From contig JACTAT010000021.1 of NCBI GenBank assembly GCA_014526335.1, positions 3,853,437 to 3,917,436 on the forward strand: 64,000 bases of DNA, read 5' to 3'. Below, one piece after another: positions 13,701 to 27,400 of the stretch (positions are counted from its first letter, which is position 1; every line of letters begins with the position of its first letter). Both the position numbers and the translations under genes were made by a program. Source of the DNA: Chrysaora quinquecirrha (taxonomy: Eukaryota; Cnidaria; Scyphozoa; Semaeostomeae; Pelagiidae). The notes under the pieces are model-generated. The model was not told the origin of the DNA. It saw nothing but the letters and a program-made list of their open reading frames with translations, and did not search any database.

Positions 13701-16700
13701 CGAACCTGAATTCTTATTGGATACGATAATGTAACAGTTCCAGTTAGAATGCCAGGGATGGCTCCAAGATTGATAGCAACTTCACCCATGAAGTCATCCG
13801 CATCTAGGAGGTCTTTATCGAAAATTTGCACGATGAGAATCGTCTGAAGAAGCTGGTCGAGTGTCAGACTGAACGAATATGAATCTCCAACTGGCCAGCT
13901 TGGATTCAATGTTGCTGAAATAGATAACATCACGAAAAGATTAGGAGAGTCAGTAGAATGTTCTGAACAAGAGGAAAAGTAAGCGGCAAATGTATACACG
14001 CGTTTTTTTATAAGGAACCTACCTCAAAACCTAGTTCTTAAAGTTCCTTATTTTGGGCCTCTTTTGAGGCAATTGTAGTTCGAAAAGTTCCTTAATAGTT
14101 CCTTAATTTTAACTGCACATACAGTGGTCTTACCAATAAAAGAGAGACATTTGCATGTGGGCAAAGCTCGAGACTACTCAAAGAAACATTGGATACATGC
14201 TTAACGTACAATTTATGTGAATTTCGACTGCAAATGAATGGAACCGGCTTTCTAATTCTTGATTATTTGCAGTGACAAAAGTATTTAACATTCAAAAGTT
14301 CCTTAATGATTTAACATTTAAAAGTTCCTTAATAGTTCTTTAAATTTTCGCGCCTTCTGTTCCTTGTAAAGTGGTTCTTTTTAAAAAAAGTGTGTACGTT
14401 TATGATGGTAGAACATTATGTTTGGTTAGTACTTGCAAACAGTAGCCGGGATTTATGGAGAATTTAAAAGGATTTATCACAACATATTAACTTTAATCAC
14501 ATGAAAAGCCAAACGGGATGGGTGCCATGGGCTGTATGACTTGGAGAGTTACTCGGCGATTTCATTTAGCTCGTTGGCTCAGTAGAATAGTCATAGGCTC
14601 GCTGTCCATGTTGTCCTGGTTCGTACCCATCTATTGTGGCAAGTCACTTGTGGAAAAATCTATTCTAGTCTTCGCAACTTGGTTTTCAAAACTAAATTAC
14701 ACGTACTTTTTTATAAATAACTCTTTATAAGAAACCCAGCCTCTCGAATGGCATGGCCAAAAATTTAAGAAACCCCTCCCCAGTATTGGATATTTTTTGC
14801 GAAGGAAACTTTGCATCTCAGACAGCAGAAAAGTTTCTTTTATTTTTGGTTCTTTGTCTACGATAAAGCATTTCTGTGACAAGCAGACAAACAGAAACCC
14901 ATATGCATGCAAATACGATCGATAAATGAGTTTGGAACATCATTCAGATAAAATAACTATGTTGCCAATATGGATATTCAAGAAACTCGTAAGAAACTTT
15001 CAGTACTCAAAATCTGAAAATTTTAAGAAACTTTCAGTACTGGATAAATTTTTTAGTTCCTTATAAAAAAATACGTGTATCTCAAAACGTCGAGGGGGCT
15101 TTGGGGTACTGGATCAAAATCCGAAACAAAATCTCAGCTAAGAAAAGAAATCTTGCAATCCACTTAAAATCACTTACCGTTTATAACTGGTGATGCTCTT
15201 GTGCCAACTTTTCTCCAATCTGGTACAACTGATACCAGAAAGTAAGGATCTGACAGTAAGGAAGGAAAGTCTCTCGCTGCGAGGTTGCTGCCTTGAAGCA
15301 CTTTGACGGTAAGTGTATTTGAGATGAATTGCAGTATTGATATTTGTAGTGTCCCAGATACGGATGTCGTGTGAATCTTGCTTTGCTACGAGGGAAAATA
15401 AACTCTTTAGATTAAATGGTTTGAGAACATAGTTCCTGTTTTTTGAGTCTACTACTAGCCTACGGCTACTTAGTCGACTTTACACTTTATGGCAGTATAT
15501 GACAGTTAGATAACATTTATTACCTCGTATGCTGCTAGTCCCTGCTGGTAAACACTTGTTGCTTCTTGTAGAATCGCCTGTACTTGTGCATGAGTGGCAT
15601 TCGTGTTTATTATGTATTGAGTTTGTTGTTGTATAAGGCTCTATAAAATTGAAAAATTGAAAATAAATTTGTTTTAGAAGATTTGAAATACGTAACAGCT
15701 AAATTCATTTGTCAAAAAGCCTATAAAGAGGAGCATTTATCAGATTTTAATTTAGCATCGTACTTATTAGACTTAAAGCATGATTCGTTAGTTTTGGCTC
15801 CTCCAAAACCCCGACACCCTGCTACAACTACAGTTTGAGCGATCTCATTTTAGTGTTGGCCTCAGTCTCATGAGCCATAACGAGGAATCAGGTAATAAGT
15901 CTACGTATTTATTAGATAGCATTTTGAAACCAAGTCATTATTGAAGAGGTCATTGGGCAGACGGTTTGCGGTTTTTCGACACTTGGAGAGCAGTTTTACG
16001 GTTTTTAACCTTGAAAAAGTACGGTTTTACGGTTTCTCAATGTTCGATTTCGGTGCGTTTTTACGGTTTTAACAAAACACATGTATGCTTGCACGGTTTT
16101 TGGATAAAAATTTGTCCCCCTCCCCATTATTTTGTACAGTAAGAACCGCGAGCTTTATCGATGCCGTATTTGGGCGTATTTGCGAGCATCTTTAATTCAT
16201 ACCGCATTTTTATAACCGTTTTCATTTCTATACTGTATGTAGCATTTTTCAGCGTGTCCATTTCATACCGCATTAATTCGATTTTTATATTGCGTTAAGC
16301 AAATGTTTATTTCATAGCACATTCTTTAAAATGTTCATTTCACATGGCATTCGTCAGCATGTTCATTTCACATGGCATTCGTCAGCATGTTCATTTCACA
16401 TGGCATTTGCCAGCATGTCAATTTCTTTTCTTATCAAACTAGTAAAAGTCAAAATGTTCATTTCATATTGTATTCCTCAGCACGTGGATTTCAAAGCTAT
16501 CTATAAAGGCATCTACGTGCAAACCGCTGGTAAATATGAACATCGCAGCAAATTTAGATCCTGTTTGCACGGGAATGGATCCATTGCTAAAATGTTCGTT
16601 ATAGGCTTTTCGTTGACACGGGACACGGGTACACGCTTTATTATAAAGAACCACTTTATAAGGAACCTACACGTAGAAGGTCCGAAAATTTAAAGAACTT

Positions 16701-19700
16701 ATACTACTAAAAAGAAAATCATTAAGGAACTTTTCAATGTTGAATGCTTTTACCACTGCAAACAATCAATAATTAGAAAGCCTGTTCCATTCATTTGCAG
16801 TCGAAAATCGTATAAATTGTACCTTACGCATGTGTCAAATGTTTCCTCGAGTCGTCTCTAGCTTTGCTTACATGCATGTGTCTCTCTATTATTGTTATGA
16901 CACTGAATGTGCAGTTAAAATCAAGGAACTATTAAGGAACCTTTTGGAACTACAATTGCCTCAAAAGAGGTCCAAAAAATAAGGAACTTTAAGAACTAAG
17001 CCTCGAGGACGGTTCCTTATAAAAAGCGTGTACGCATGGATCCGTTCCTTCTCGGAAACGGGATCGTATCTTTTTTGGTAGGCTAGAAAAGGTTCCGTGT
17101 AAACGCGATGAAATTGTACCCACGTCGTACCCGAAAGGATCCGATCGTGGCCTAAATCAAGTAAAAACGGGGCTCAAGATATTGCGCTTCGAGTTCTACA
17201 TATTGAGCGCCAAAAATCCGAAATTTGAAGTAGGCTCGGTTAGTGTTTATCACACCCTTTCGATTTGAAAAAAGCAACAAAATATCCTTATTGAGCATCA
17301 TGGACCTTTCGGGCAGAAAATTAACGCTGATAAGGACACGCTGATGCTAATGTCCAGCAACTCGGAGTCAAAAAATATTTTCTCTTTTTAAATTATGTAC
17401 CTTGGTACTGTTCAGCAATGCCATTACATCCAAGCCTTTCTTATAAACATTCTGAATATCAAGTAGAAACTGTGGGAGTTGTTGATTCCAAGTTGTTTTC
17501 CACTCAGAGAAAGTTGTTTTCGAACTCTGAGTCGTTGTTGTGATCGAATTTGAGAGCGACTGCTGGCTTTGAACCTTGATAGGAAAATAAAAAATTAAAG
17601 GTAACCTTGGTTCAAGTTAGTTTGAACAAAATAAGCCAAATTCAACTGTACAGTATTACGCTAGCAAATCTATACGCACTGCTGTGGTGGATACAAACTA
17701 CTGTGGTGGTATTTTTGCATTCTGTGGTGGATACACACTACTGTTGTGGGTTAGTACACTGCATACAGTAGGTTATTATGCTTGATGAGGTGGTATGTTT
17801 TTGCGTACTGTGGTGGATGATGTAAGCACTGCTGTGGTGAATTTTTATGCCTGATGTGGTGGGTTATTATGCTTAATATGATGGTATATTTTGCGCACTG
17901 TGGTGGATAAGCACTACTGTGGTGGGTTAATATGCTTGATGTGATGGGTTATTATGCTATTATGCTTGATGTGATGGTATTTTTTGCGTATTGTGACGGA
18001 TAAGCACTACTGTGGTGGGTTATTATGCTCGATGTGGTGGGTTATTATGCTTCATGTGATTGGTTATTATACTTGATGTGGAGGTATTTTTTGCATACTG
18101 TGGTGGATAAGCACTACTGTGGTGGGTTAATATGCTTCATGTGATGGGTTATTATGCTTGATGTGATGGTATTTTTGCTCACTGTGGAGGTATTTTGCGT
18201 ACTGTGGAGGTATTTTTGTGTACTGTGGTGGATAATCAATGCTTCTTGTGGTATGGTATTTTTTGCAAAAGCAGTAGTGCGTATCCACCGCAGTAGTTCA
18301 TATAGATTCACTAGCGCGAGTATACCACTTACAGAAAGCCCCACTGTGGATACATTTTGACTGACGGCATTTGACAAGGCAAGGTCGGCATCAATAGTTG
18401 TAAGAATGGATTGATGCATAGCCAATGAAATCCTCTGTATCTCTGTTTGTGTTTTGGCTACTAATGTTGAACTTGACTTCGTTAAATCAGCCAAGGACAT
18501 GAAAACTGAAGTAGCAATGGTGTTGGCACCTAAAACATAAATATGGAGAATAATTATGCATTCAGGACATCAATATCACAACAAAAAGTAGTTATATGCG
18601 TGAGTTTATAACGAGGATACTTGCGCTTTTATTTACTTGTCTATCAGAGTTTGTTTGGTTCTGAATAGACCATTTCAACTAAGGGCTTCGTTTTCAAAAA
18701 AATTGAAAAATTAGGTCATAGAGAAATTGCAACCGGAGGAAGATTCGACATTCTTCTGGACTCTGTGAGCAGCCTTATTCCAAAATGCCAGGCCCGTTTT
18801 GCTCTTATCGGAGCACATCAGTGAATTAAGTGCTGAGCTGACCGTTGAGTATACCTCGGTGTAGGTCGCACTCTTCTGAAACAGCAACGACTTCCATTTA
18901 CATAAAAATTGAATTAAATGACCTAATGCTTCGAGTTGTTCTGAGAGAGAGATTTTCCTTAGGAACGAAAACTGCGACTCGTGTAATAAAGTCTAATAAA
19001 CCTACATACAGTCACTTACTCTGAGACAAAGTTGAAGCTGACGATGCAGAATTTTGAATTTCTTTCATTCTAGCGGCGTTTGCAGCTGCTATAGGGACGA
19101 GGGCTGAGGCTTTGGTTGAAACACGATTGATCTAAAAAGGTACAAGTGAAAACCTGACAAACAGAGTCTTGCAATGACACATATGATTTATAGCAACAGT
19201 ACATTAGGTAAGCGGCGAAAATACACCGAAACAAGCCGCTTAACGAAATGCATCATAACTTCATTAACAGTGCACAGGAAGAGGCGTGTAACAACGGTCA
19301 TAATGTGGTTACCTGGACTGATAGGAGCAATTACTAATGGTAACTAGTAGTAGGGAATAACGGTTTGTGGTCACTTACAACGGCTATTTAAACAAAAGGA
19401 GTCGCGAAAGGTTAATGGCTACGTTACTGGGAATCTTTACATTCCCGGCTATTACGAAAATCTGATCTCAGTGTATGTAAAAAAGACCTGGCTCCTGTAG
19501 GCATGGTTTTTGATGGGGGTGCTGCATGGTTTGCAAATAAAAGCAAAAGAGAAGGCAAACAATTTCTATTAGCTCAGGCAGGTCATGTTTTCATGCAGCT
19601 TGTAGGTATGATGTGGACTTGCAGCTTGTGCCCTAAGATTACTATTCTCTTTTTCTACTTCGTATATAAAGAGTACTCATTTATCGCTCACGGAAAAATG

Positions 19701-21112
19701 AAGGGTTGAGTTGACTGCGGGCATGTGGAGAGTGACCCCAAAAGCTTCGAAGCCACAATTGATGGATCATCATGGCCCAAAAGCCTTCATCCATTAGCAA
19801 TGCCAATCCAGTTTCGGTCAAATGGAGATGAATTTGCAAAGCAATAAAGAAAGCAATAAAGTATGCTAAAAATTAAGAATACGCCATCTTCTTTTCTCAA
19901 AAATACGAATATAGATACTTCACTTAGAATAAGGACTAGACAAAACTTACGCTAGAAACGAGTGTAGAATGTCTTGTGCTGATTGGTGTCAGGTACGTTT
20001 GTGTAAGGAATGCAAGATCGGTTTGTCCTTTTTGGATTCTTTGGTTATACAAAACGGCAGATACCTTAAAAAAATAAGGAAAAATTTTAAACTTAAAAGT
20101 AGTAAAACTGCGACGAGCAACGAGAAACGTTTGTCTCTCAGGACGCTCTAATGGACTGCCCACTGACCTTATTAATGGGCCTAGTAAATTTTGAACGAAA
20201 GATAGGTAATATAAGTTTGTATAATAATCCTCTAAGTTCGTCGGTATATTTGATCAGTAGTTTTCTGTTACAGAACCCTTATTGATAGCAGTACTTTACT
20301 TGTACTGAAATGGTTCATTCTGTATAAACATGTTAGGTTATTATTATTATCATAAACGTAATGAAAGCCATTCGGCAAGAAACAAGTCGAGAAATGACCA
20401 GGCCAGTGTTGAAGACTGTTCAGAAAATTAAGGCAAAAAATGTTTTAGTCCAAATCAAAACAGATGCAGATATGGCGAAGAGGGGGTTAGTATTGTGCTT
20501 AGCATTGACCTCTGTGCATGTTTCTAAGGTCTTCAGTTCATGCTGTTTCCTTAGATTTATTAAAAGAGTTTCAGTTCCGCTCATAAATCTAGACAAACAA
20601 CCACAACAATTCGAGCAGCCTTCTGACAACAACAACAACTTAAGGTGGTAGCTGCTATAACTGGGACTCATGTAATAAGTCTATAGTTGCCTCACTTATG
20701 GGATTTCAAAGAGCATTACCAAGGAAATCAATCCCAGAATTCCCTCCGAAAACCCATATTCAAAACAAAGGACATAAACGGTCGCCATCCTTTGCGGAAG
20801 GCTTTATATATAGCAGTATATTTGCGAAGAAAAGAAAATAAGATGCTAACCTCAAGGTTGCTTGCTCTGCTCTGGATCTTTGTGAGTTCTGCTTGAAGAT
20901 AAGTCATATTCTTAGTTTCATTTACTCTTTGTTGTGTATCAAGAAGCTGTGTTTTTAATGCATCGACCGTATTCTGCATTTGTCGTGTGCACAAGGGGCA
21001 TTCTGAAAGACAAAGGATAAGGTAAGTTAGTTATTGAGCATAATTGAGTTAGTTAGTTTAGTTAGTTACTTATATAGATTTATATAGTTAGTTCGTTATT
21101 GACAATGAGTTT

Positions 21113-21166
<54 letters not shown>

Positions 21167-21399
21167 GAGCAAGTTAGTTAGTTAGCTAGTTAGTTAGTTA
21201 GTTAGTATATTAGCTTGCTAGTTAGGTAAAAAGTTAGTTAGTTACTTGGTAAGATAGTTGGTTAGTTAGATGGTTGATTAGTTAGTTAGTTGGTTAATTA
21301 GTTAGTTAGTTAGTTTGCTAGTTACTTAATTAATTAATTAGTTAGTTAGTTGGCTAGTTAGTTTGTTAGTTAGTAGTTAGCTAGCTAGCTAGTTAGTTG

Positions 21400-21439
<40 letters not shown>

Positions 21440-24400
21440 ATTAGTTAGTTAGTTAGATAGTTAGTTTAATAGAAAGTTAGTTAGTTAGTTAGTTAAAGAT
21501 AGTAAGGATAGTAGGTAGATAGAAAGTAGGATAAAAAAGTTAACTCAACTTACGCTCACACCCTGCATTGGTAAAATTAACATATTGCCTCAAGCACTGA
21601 TCACATGTCCTGCCAGTGACACCTGGTTTGCAGGGACATTGACCTGTAATATCATTTGTACAAACTGTCCCTGAAAGTGTTCCTCTTGGATCGCAGTTAC
21701 AAGCTAGAAAGGAGAAGGCTAGACTTAAATAAAGTGAGAGACATCAGTGAGACACTTTTAAAGTGAGAGGGGTGGTGATAAAGTTTGCTTTTTTCATAGC
21801 ATATTGAATGAGTACCCCCAAAGGAATATTACCACAAATCAAAATCAAGATCAAGTACTCACGCTGGCAAGATTCTGCTGGAAGACCATAAAACCCAGGT
21901 TTACACGAATCACATCTAAGTCCAGTTGCTCGAGTTACGCATGTGCATTGTCCTATCGAAGAACACTGCTGTCCAGTTGATCCAAGCAAATTGCAGTGAC
22001 ATGGAAAACATCCAGATGTTACTAGGCCATAGTAGTTTGGCTAAAAATCAGAATATTGAAAAAGAAATGTATTTAATTACTTATTGCTATCAGAAAACAG
22101 AGGGGAGAGAAGCGTTCCAATCTACAAAAGCCTGGTGCCAGAAGACCATCTTGAAGTTTGCTAAGGCATTTAAATTTCTATCTCAATTTTGAATTATTTA
22201 AGAATAGAGCCCCGTCAGTCCTAATCGACTGCTTTTCAGGGGGCTGTGTCGAATAATAAAGAGATATACTGTACAAATAAAAGCACTCGTCAAGATAAAT
22301 CGATTGATGTATGATCCGTTGAAATCCGACAAGGTTATACGAAGTGACAAAGTTTTTGTCTCGCTCCCTTGCGGGTAGACTATGGTAAACATAGCAGTAA
22401 CACAAAGCCGAACGAGAAGTAGCTTTTGGGCTGTATGTCATATAATTACTCGACAATTTCATTGGGCATAGTGGAACTGTCGTTGTCTCTCTTATTAGTC
22501 AGGTTCCTATCCAGTTAAGTATAGCATGTCACTCGTGAAAAAAATCTACCCTAGCGTCTTCAATTTAGAAAACATATCTGTACATAGGATAGCTTCATTA
22601 ATACCTTACCAGACAAGAATCGCATTTGGTTCCAATGACACCATTTTTACAAAAACATTGACCATTTGAGTTGACGCATGTCTGATTGTAGGATCCATGA
22701 ATATGGCAGTCACAGGCTAAAAGAAATCAACATTTTACAACAAAGACAGCTTATAAAAAATGACATTAATACCACGGTAATTTTACGTTTTCATAGTTCT
22801 ATTTTCGACATTTTATTTTATTTTTCTGGACTCACGTTTAGATAAGCTTTAGCTAAAATTGCGGACATAATTGTATATCTATGGACATACTAAAAAGCTT
22901 TTTTCGTCGTACACTTCTCAGAGTATAAATGCCAGAAACGCCAGGAATTAATACCAAGATGCGGATCGAAATGCTCCAAGTGAAGCAGAATTAGTATTGA
23001 GTTTTAAACAACAATCAGCTTGCAGGATACAGCGCGAAGAACAACAAAATAACTAAATAGCCCTCGTGAGAATACGAACCCTTTCTGTCTACATAGAACC
23101 GGCCTTTTGGTTTTGATATGGACATATACCAAAACGCGAAAATGAAACAAAGATCTTGCTCTGCAAGTTATTCAAAAAGAATCCTAAAAAAGCTTTAAAG
23201 CTTGCCCTAAGATATTTCCCTTTTATCGTAATTCTGAAGTTCTGAACAACTCAAAGATCAGCTTTTTAAAGTGGAAGTATTTTAATCCAGTTTTGGTATT
23301 CGTGAACTAAAGGATAAATGAAAGACTTTAAGATAGCAGAAAACTTACGTTTACAACTTTGATTGACAGCGTTCCCATAGAAACCAGATTTACAAATTTC
23401 GCATCTTTTTGACGTCGAGTTATTCCCACAATTGAGGCAGTCTCCGTTTCTTAGGCATTGATTGCTGTTTCCATTGCAAGAACATGGATCACAAACTCTA
23501 CCAACTGTATTTGCTGGGCATTCACATAAACCCGTCACTGGATCACATACATTGTTTGGACCTTTACAACCGCAAGCTGAAAGTATAGGTGTTACATATT
23601 ATCATCTTAAAGTACATGAATTCTAGAGCAAATTAATTTTGCAAATACCAAAACCTAACCCTAAAACTCTACCCTAACCCTAAAACCCTACCCCAATCCT
23701 AACCCTAAAACCGTACTCCAATCCTAACCCTAAAACCCTACCTTAATCCTAACCCTAAAACCCTACCCTAATCCTAACCCTAAACCGTACCCTAATCCTA
23801 ACCCTAAAACCCTACCCTAATCCTAACCCTAAAACCCTACCCTAATCCTAACCCTAAAACCAAACCCTAATCCTAAATCTAAAACCGTACCCTAATCCTA
23901 ACTCTAAAACCCTACCCTAATCCTAACTCTAAAACCCTACCCTAAACCAAACCCTTAAACCCTATTGTAGCCTTGTTTCTCTGTGAAAGGCGTCCGCTAA
24001 ACTGCATTATAGCCAGCATCTCGTCTGGACAGTTCTAGGCCCTCGCCAATTGATCAAACATTGTTTGTCAAACATTTGAAATTTGCTTGTCAAACAAAAT
24101 GTTACCCGTTTGGCCATTCGTAAATATTGCTTGTCAAACATTTTTCGCAGTGGACAAGCAGAAAAAGTTTCTCAAAAACATCATGCGACATTTAATTATA
24201 TTTGCTTGTCAAGCAATGTTTAGCGACGTGGCTAATGTTCAAACATTGCCAGCAAAACAAATCGTAAATGTTGGACAAACATTGTTTGAGCAAGAGATTT
24301 AAGCTATGGCTAAACTAGGAGATTTGTCGCACGCGACATTGTATTTGGCGAGTCTCCCAGGGTGGCTAAACATGCGAGTGACAAGCGAGCAAAATGTCTC

Positions 24401-27400
24401 TTGATTCAATTGCATGTCGCAGAGACAAGAAAGGTTTCTGTTGTCTCCAAAAAAACATTTCCGTGTCTCTTGCTATAAATTTTGCCGCGCGCTAAAAAGT
24501 TTCCGAGGTGGCTAAACTGGGAGACACCGAGGGGCATCAATGTCGCGCACGACATGTCTACTAGTTTAGCCAGGCCTTTAGACTAGGACTTTCAAGAGAG
24601 AGCTAACTCAATCTGGTAAACATAAACATGACTGACTTTGTCTGTTTAAAACATATAAATTTTCGAACACTTACGTGTACAGCCAGAAGACGAAAAGTTG
24701 TAAAACCCAGGTAGACATTTCGAACAATCTCTTTCGCCAACTCCATATTTACAGAAACACTGGCCACCATATTTTTGACAAGTCGAGTTTGCCGATCCAA
24801 CCACGTGACATTTGCAAGCTAAGTGACAAATGAATTAGAAAAGTCAGATTCGGCTTTGCAAGAAGCTGCCAGATGAGGCTATGTCTTAGGCCCTGACCAA
24901 ACGATCAAACATTTTGGTCAAACATCTGAAATTTATTTGCTTAAGATGTTTGATCGTTTTGCCACAACACAAAGCATTGCTCATCTAACATGAAGCAGAA
25001 AATGTTATTGAAAACATTACCAACAAAACAATGTTTGTGAAACGGTCAAACATTGCTTGTGAAGAGAATCTCAAACGTTTGACCATAAATGCTTGATCGT
25101 TTGGCCAGGGCGTTGTGCATAGACTGAGTTTTGTTAAAGCCTTGCAGACTCGGCAATTACTGAAGCTTGTGACATTGCAGCAAACGACCCAAAAACCCAG
25201 AAGCCTCAAAATAAGGTTTCGTTTTGAACTAGTACATGTATCTATTTCTGTTAACCAGTTATTTGGTTGTTTCAGGCGCTAAAGCCCAGACGAATAAAAC
25301 ATTCGAAAAACAACATCCAACAATGTTTGCCCATTGTTGGGTCACTGGTCAAGCGCTCAAACGAATCAACAAGCACCAAAAAATTTGTGTTGCTCACGCC
25401 ATTTCCAGACAACAACAAAGATGGCGTCTACTGACGTGAGACTGAAGTTCAAGAAACTACCTAGACTTATTACCTTCCTCCCACTCTTACGGAAACAGCT
25501 TCTAACAACTACAACAACATACAGCTGTTTCCTCAGAGTGGTTGGAGCGGGGTGGTGGAGTCTGGAGGCGCGTAGACTACGACGAATGTAATATGTCTAG
25601 AAACTACCCAGGATGATTGAATTTTAACTTAATGCGCTTGCGTGAATCAAACAAATGTTTTATGGGAGTGGTCTAGCGAACGCAACATTGTTGATCAAAC
25701 ATGAAGACAAAAGAAATGTTTTATTGAATGTTTGATGAAGATCAAATTTCTTAATACATAGAAAAGCATGGTGGCCAAACGAAACAAACCAAACATGTTG
25801 TGTGATTGAAAATATTGGTTGATTTTTAAGGCCTACATAATATGTTCATATTCGGTCGGTTAGGTTTCAAACTACTGCAACGACCAAATTAACCGTCAGG
25901 CTTAAAACGACAAAAATGATGCTAAAATTTAGGCAAATACAATGCACTTACGTAGGGCACCATTGTTGAAAAATGTAGACAAACTGTAGATACCAGCCAA
26001 GCATCGTTGTTCATTTAAGGTACCTATCCTGGAACATCAAGCAAAAAAAGCTTAGTCATATCTCAAGGCGGTGTCGAATTTCCAAGAGCAGGTATAAAGT
26101 CAGGCTTATTTCGACATTGCACACAGTTAGAGCTAGCTTTTAATGATGGTTAAATTTCAAATTAAATCAACGTTAATAGCGAAAGAAAATGTTATAATTA
26201 TTCTAAGATATTAAGCCAGTGTTAAGTTCGAATGGAGAGATGGCTTTAAATGTTTTACTTCTCTAATCCCTTATAGTCTGTATAAGGATACAAAAGGGGG
26301 ATGCACAAAAAGAAACCATAATTTAGTAGGTATAAGCATAATGCTGGATGCCTTCCAAGTCAATGGGCATCAGGCGATGAATGAAGCTATATTTGTAAAA
26401 TCCTAAACGTGCCGCTCACCTTAAGTGTCTGTGAGGTTTCCTGTATAGAAGCTCTTACTTAAAAAGTAGTCGAGAAAGCTAATATATACCTCATGTCATT
26501 TGCGGTGACGTTGCAGTTTGACAAGAACCAGCTTCGTTCAGATTGAGTTAGAATTGAGGCAGATACAAATAAGTGTGGAATGATAATAACTCGTTCCTAT
26601 ACATAGAAAAAGAATCACATCAGAATCACATCACGCTTAAAGATGGCCCTAGCTAAACAATATAACATTTTGGTCAACCATCTGAAATTTGCTTGCCAAG
26701 CAAAATGTTCCACCGTCTGGCCACGTTGCAAAACAATGCTGGTCAAACACAACCATTGTTTGTTTGCGACAAGCTTGTTAGATAGTTTTAAAGCTTTTCA
26801 AAACATTCCTAAGCACTTCTGCTTGTGAGGTATTTTTGTGAAGTAGCCAAATGTTAAACGAACTGTTTTCCATGAGTGAATTCCAAATGTTCGCCAAACA
26901 ATGTTTACTCGCTTGGCCAAACGATCGAACATTGTTTTTCAAACATTTGAAATCTGCTTGCAGTTAAATGTTTTATCGTTTGGCCACGTGGAAAACAATG
27001 CTAGTCAAACGTACTTAGTCTTGTTGAAAAGATATATAGTACAGGTTGTTCTGAAAAAAGCCTTAGTTGTTTGTTTCATAGTGTTTGTTTGTTTCTATTT
27101 GCGAACCGTAGCTTCAAGGCCAATAAAATTTTGTCATTACACTTGCTGTTTACATCTACTCTTGTTATAAAAGGATAAGATTTCACATTTCATCTTCACA
27201 AAAATATGCTGCAATGAATTTCATGTGCACAAACTTTACGCAAGTTCATGCAATTGAGGATTTTCTGTTGCTGGAATAAGTTACAGGAAAGGTTTATTGA
27301 TACAACAATTGGAACAAGTTGTTTAAAAAATTGTTTATGGCGAGTTGTGTTTTTTTGCAGCACATATCTGACTGTTGTTTGTGTTGACTTAAAAAAATAC

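Noticed and set aside
13706..15385. C2 exons as a separate nested gene
   Set aside because: Both borders join coil exons in matching phase on the same strand; there is no own start, stop or poly(A) signal, and the C2 begins and ends inside the exon pair.
23648..23968. True chromosome end or telomere
   Set aside because: The CCCTAA words are degenerate with a 25-bp period and lie in an intron between laminin LE exons.
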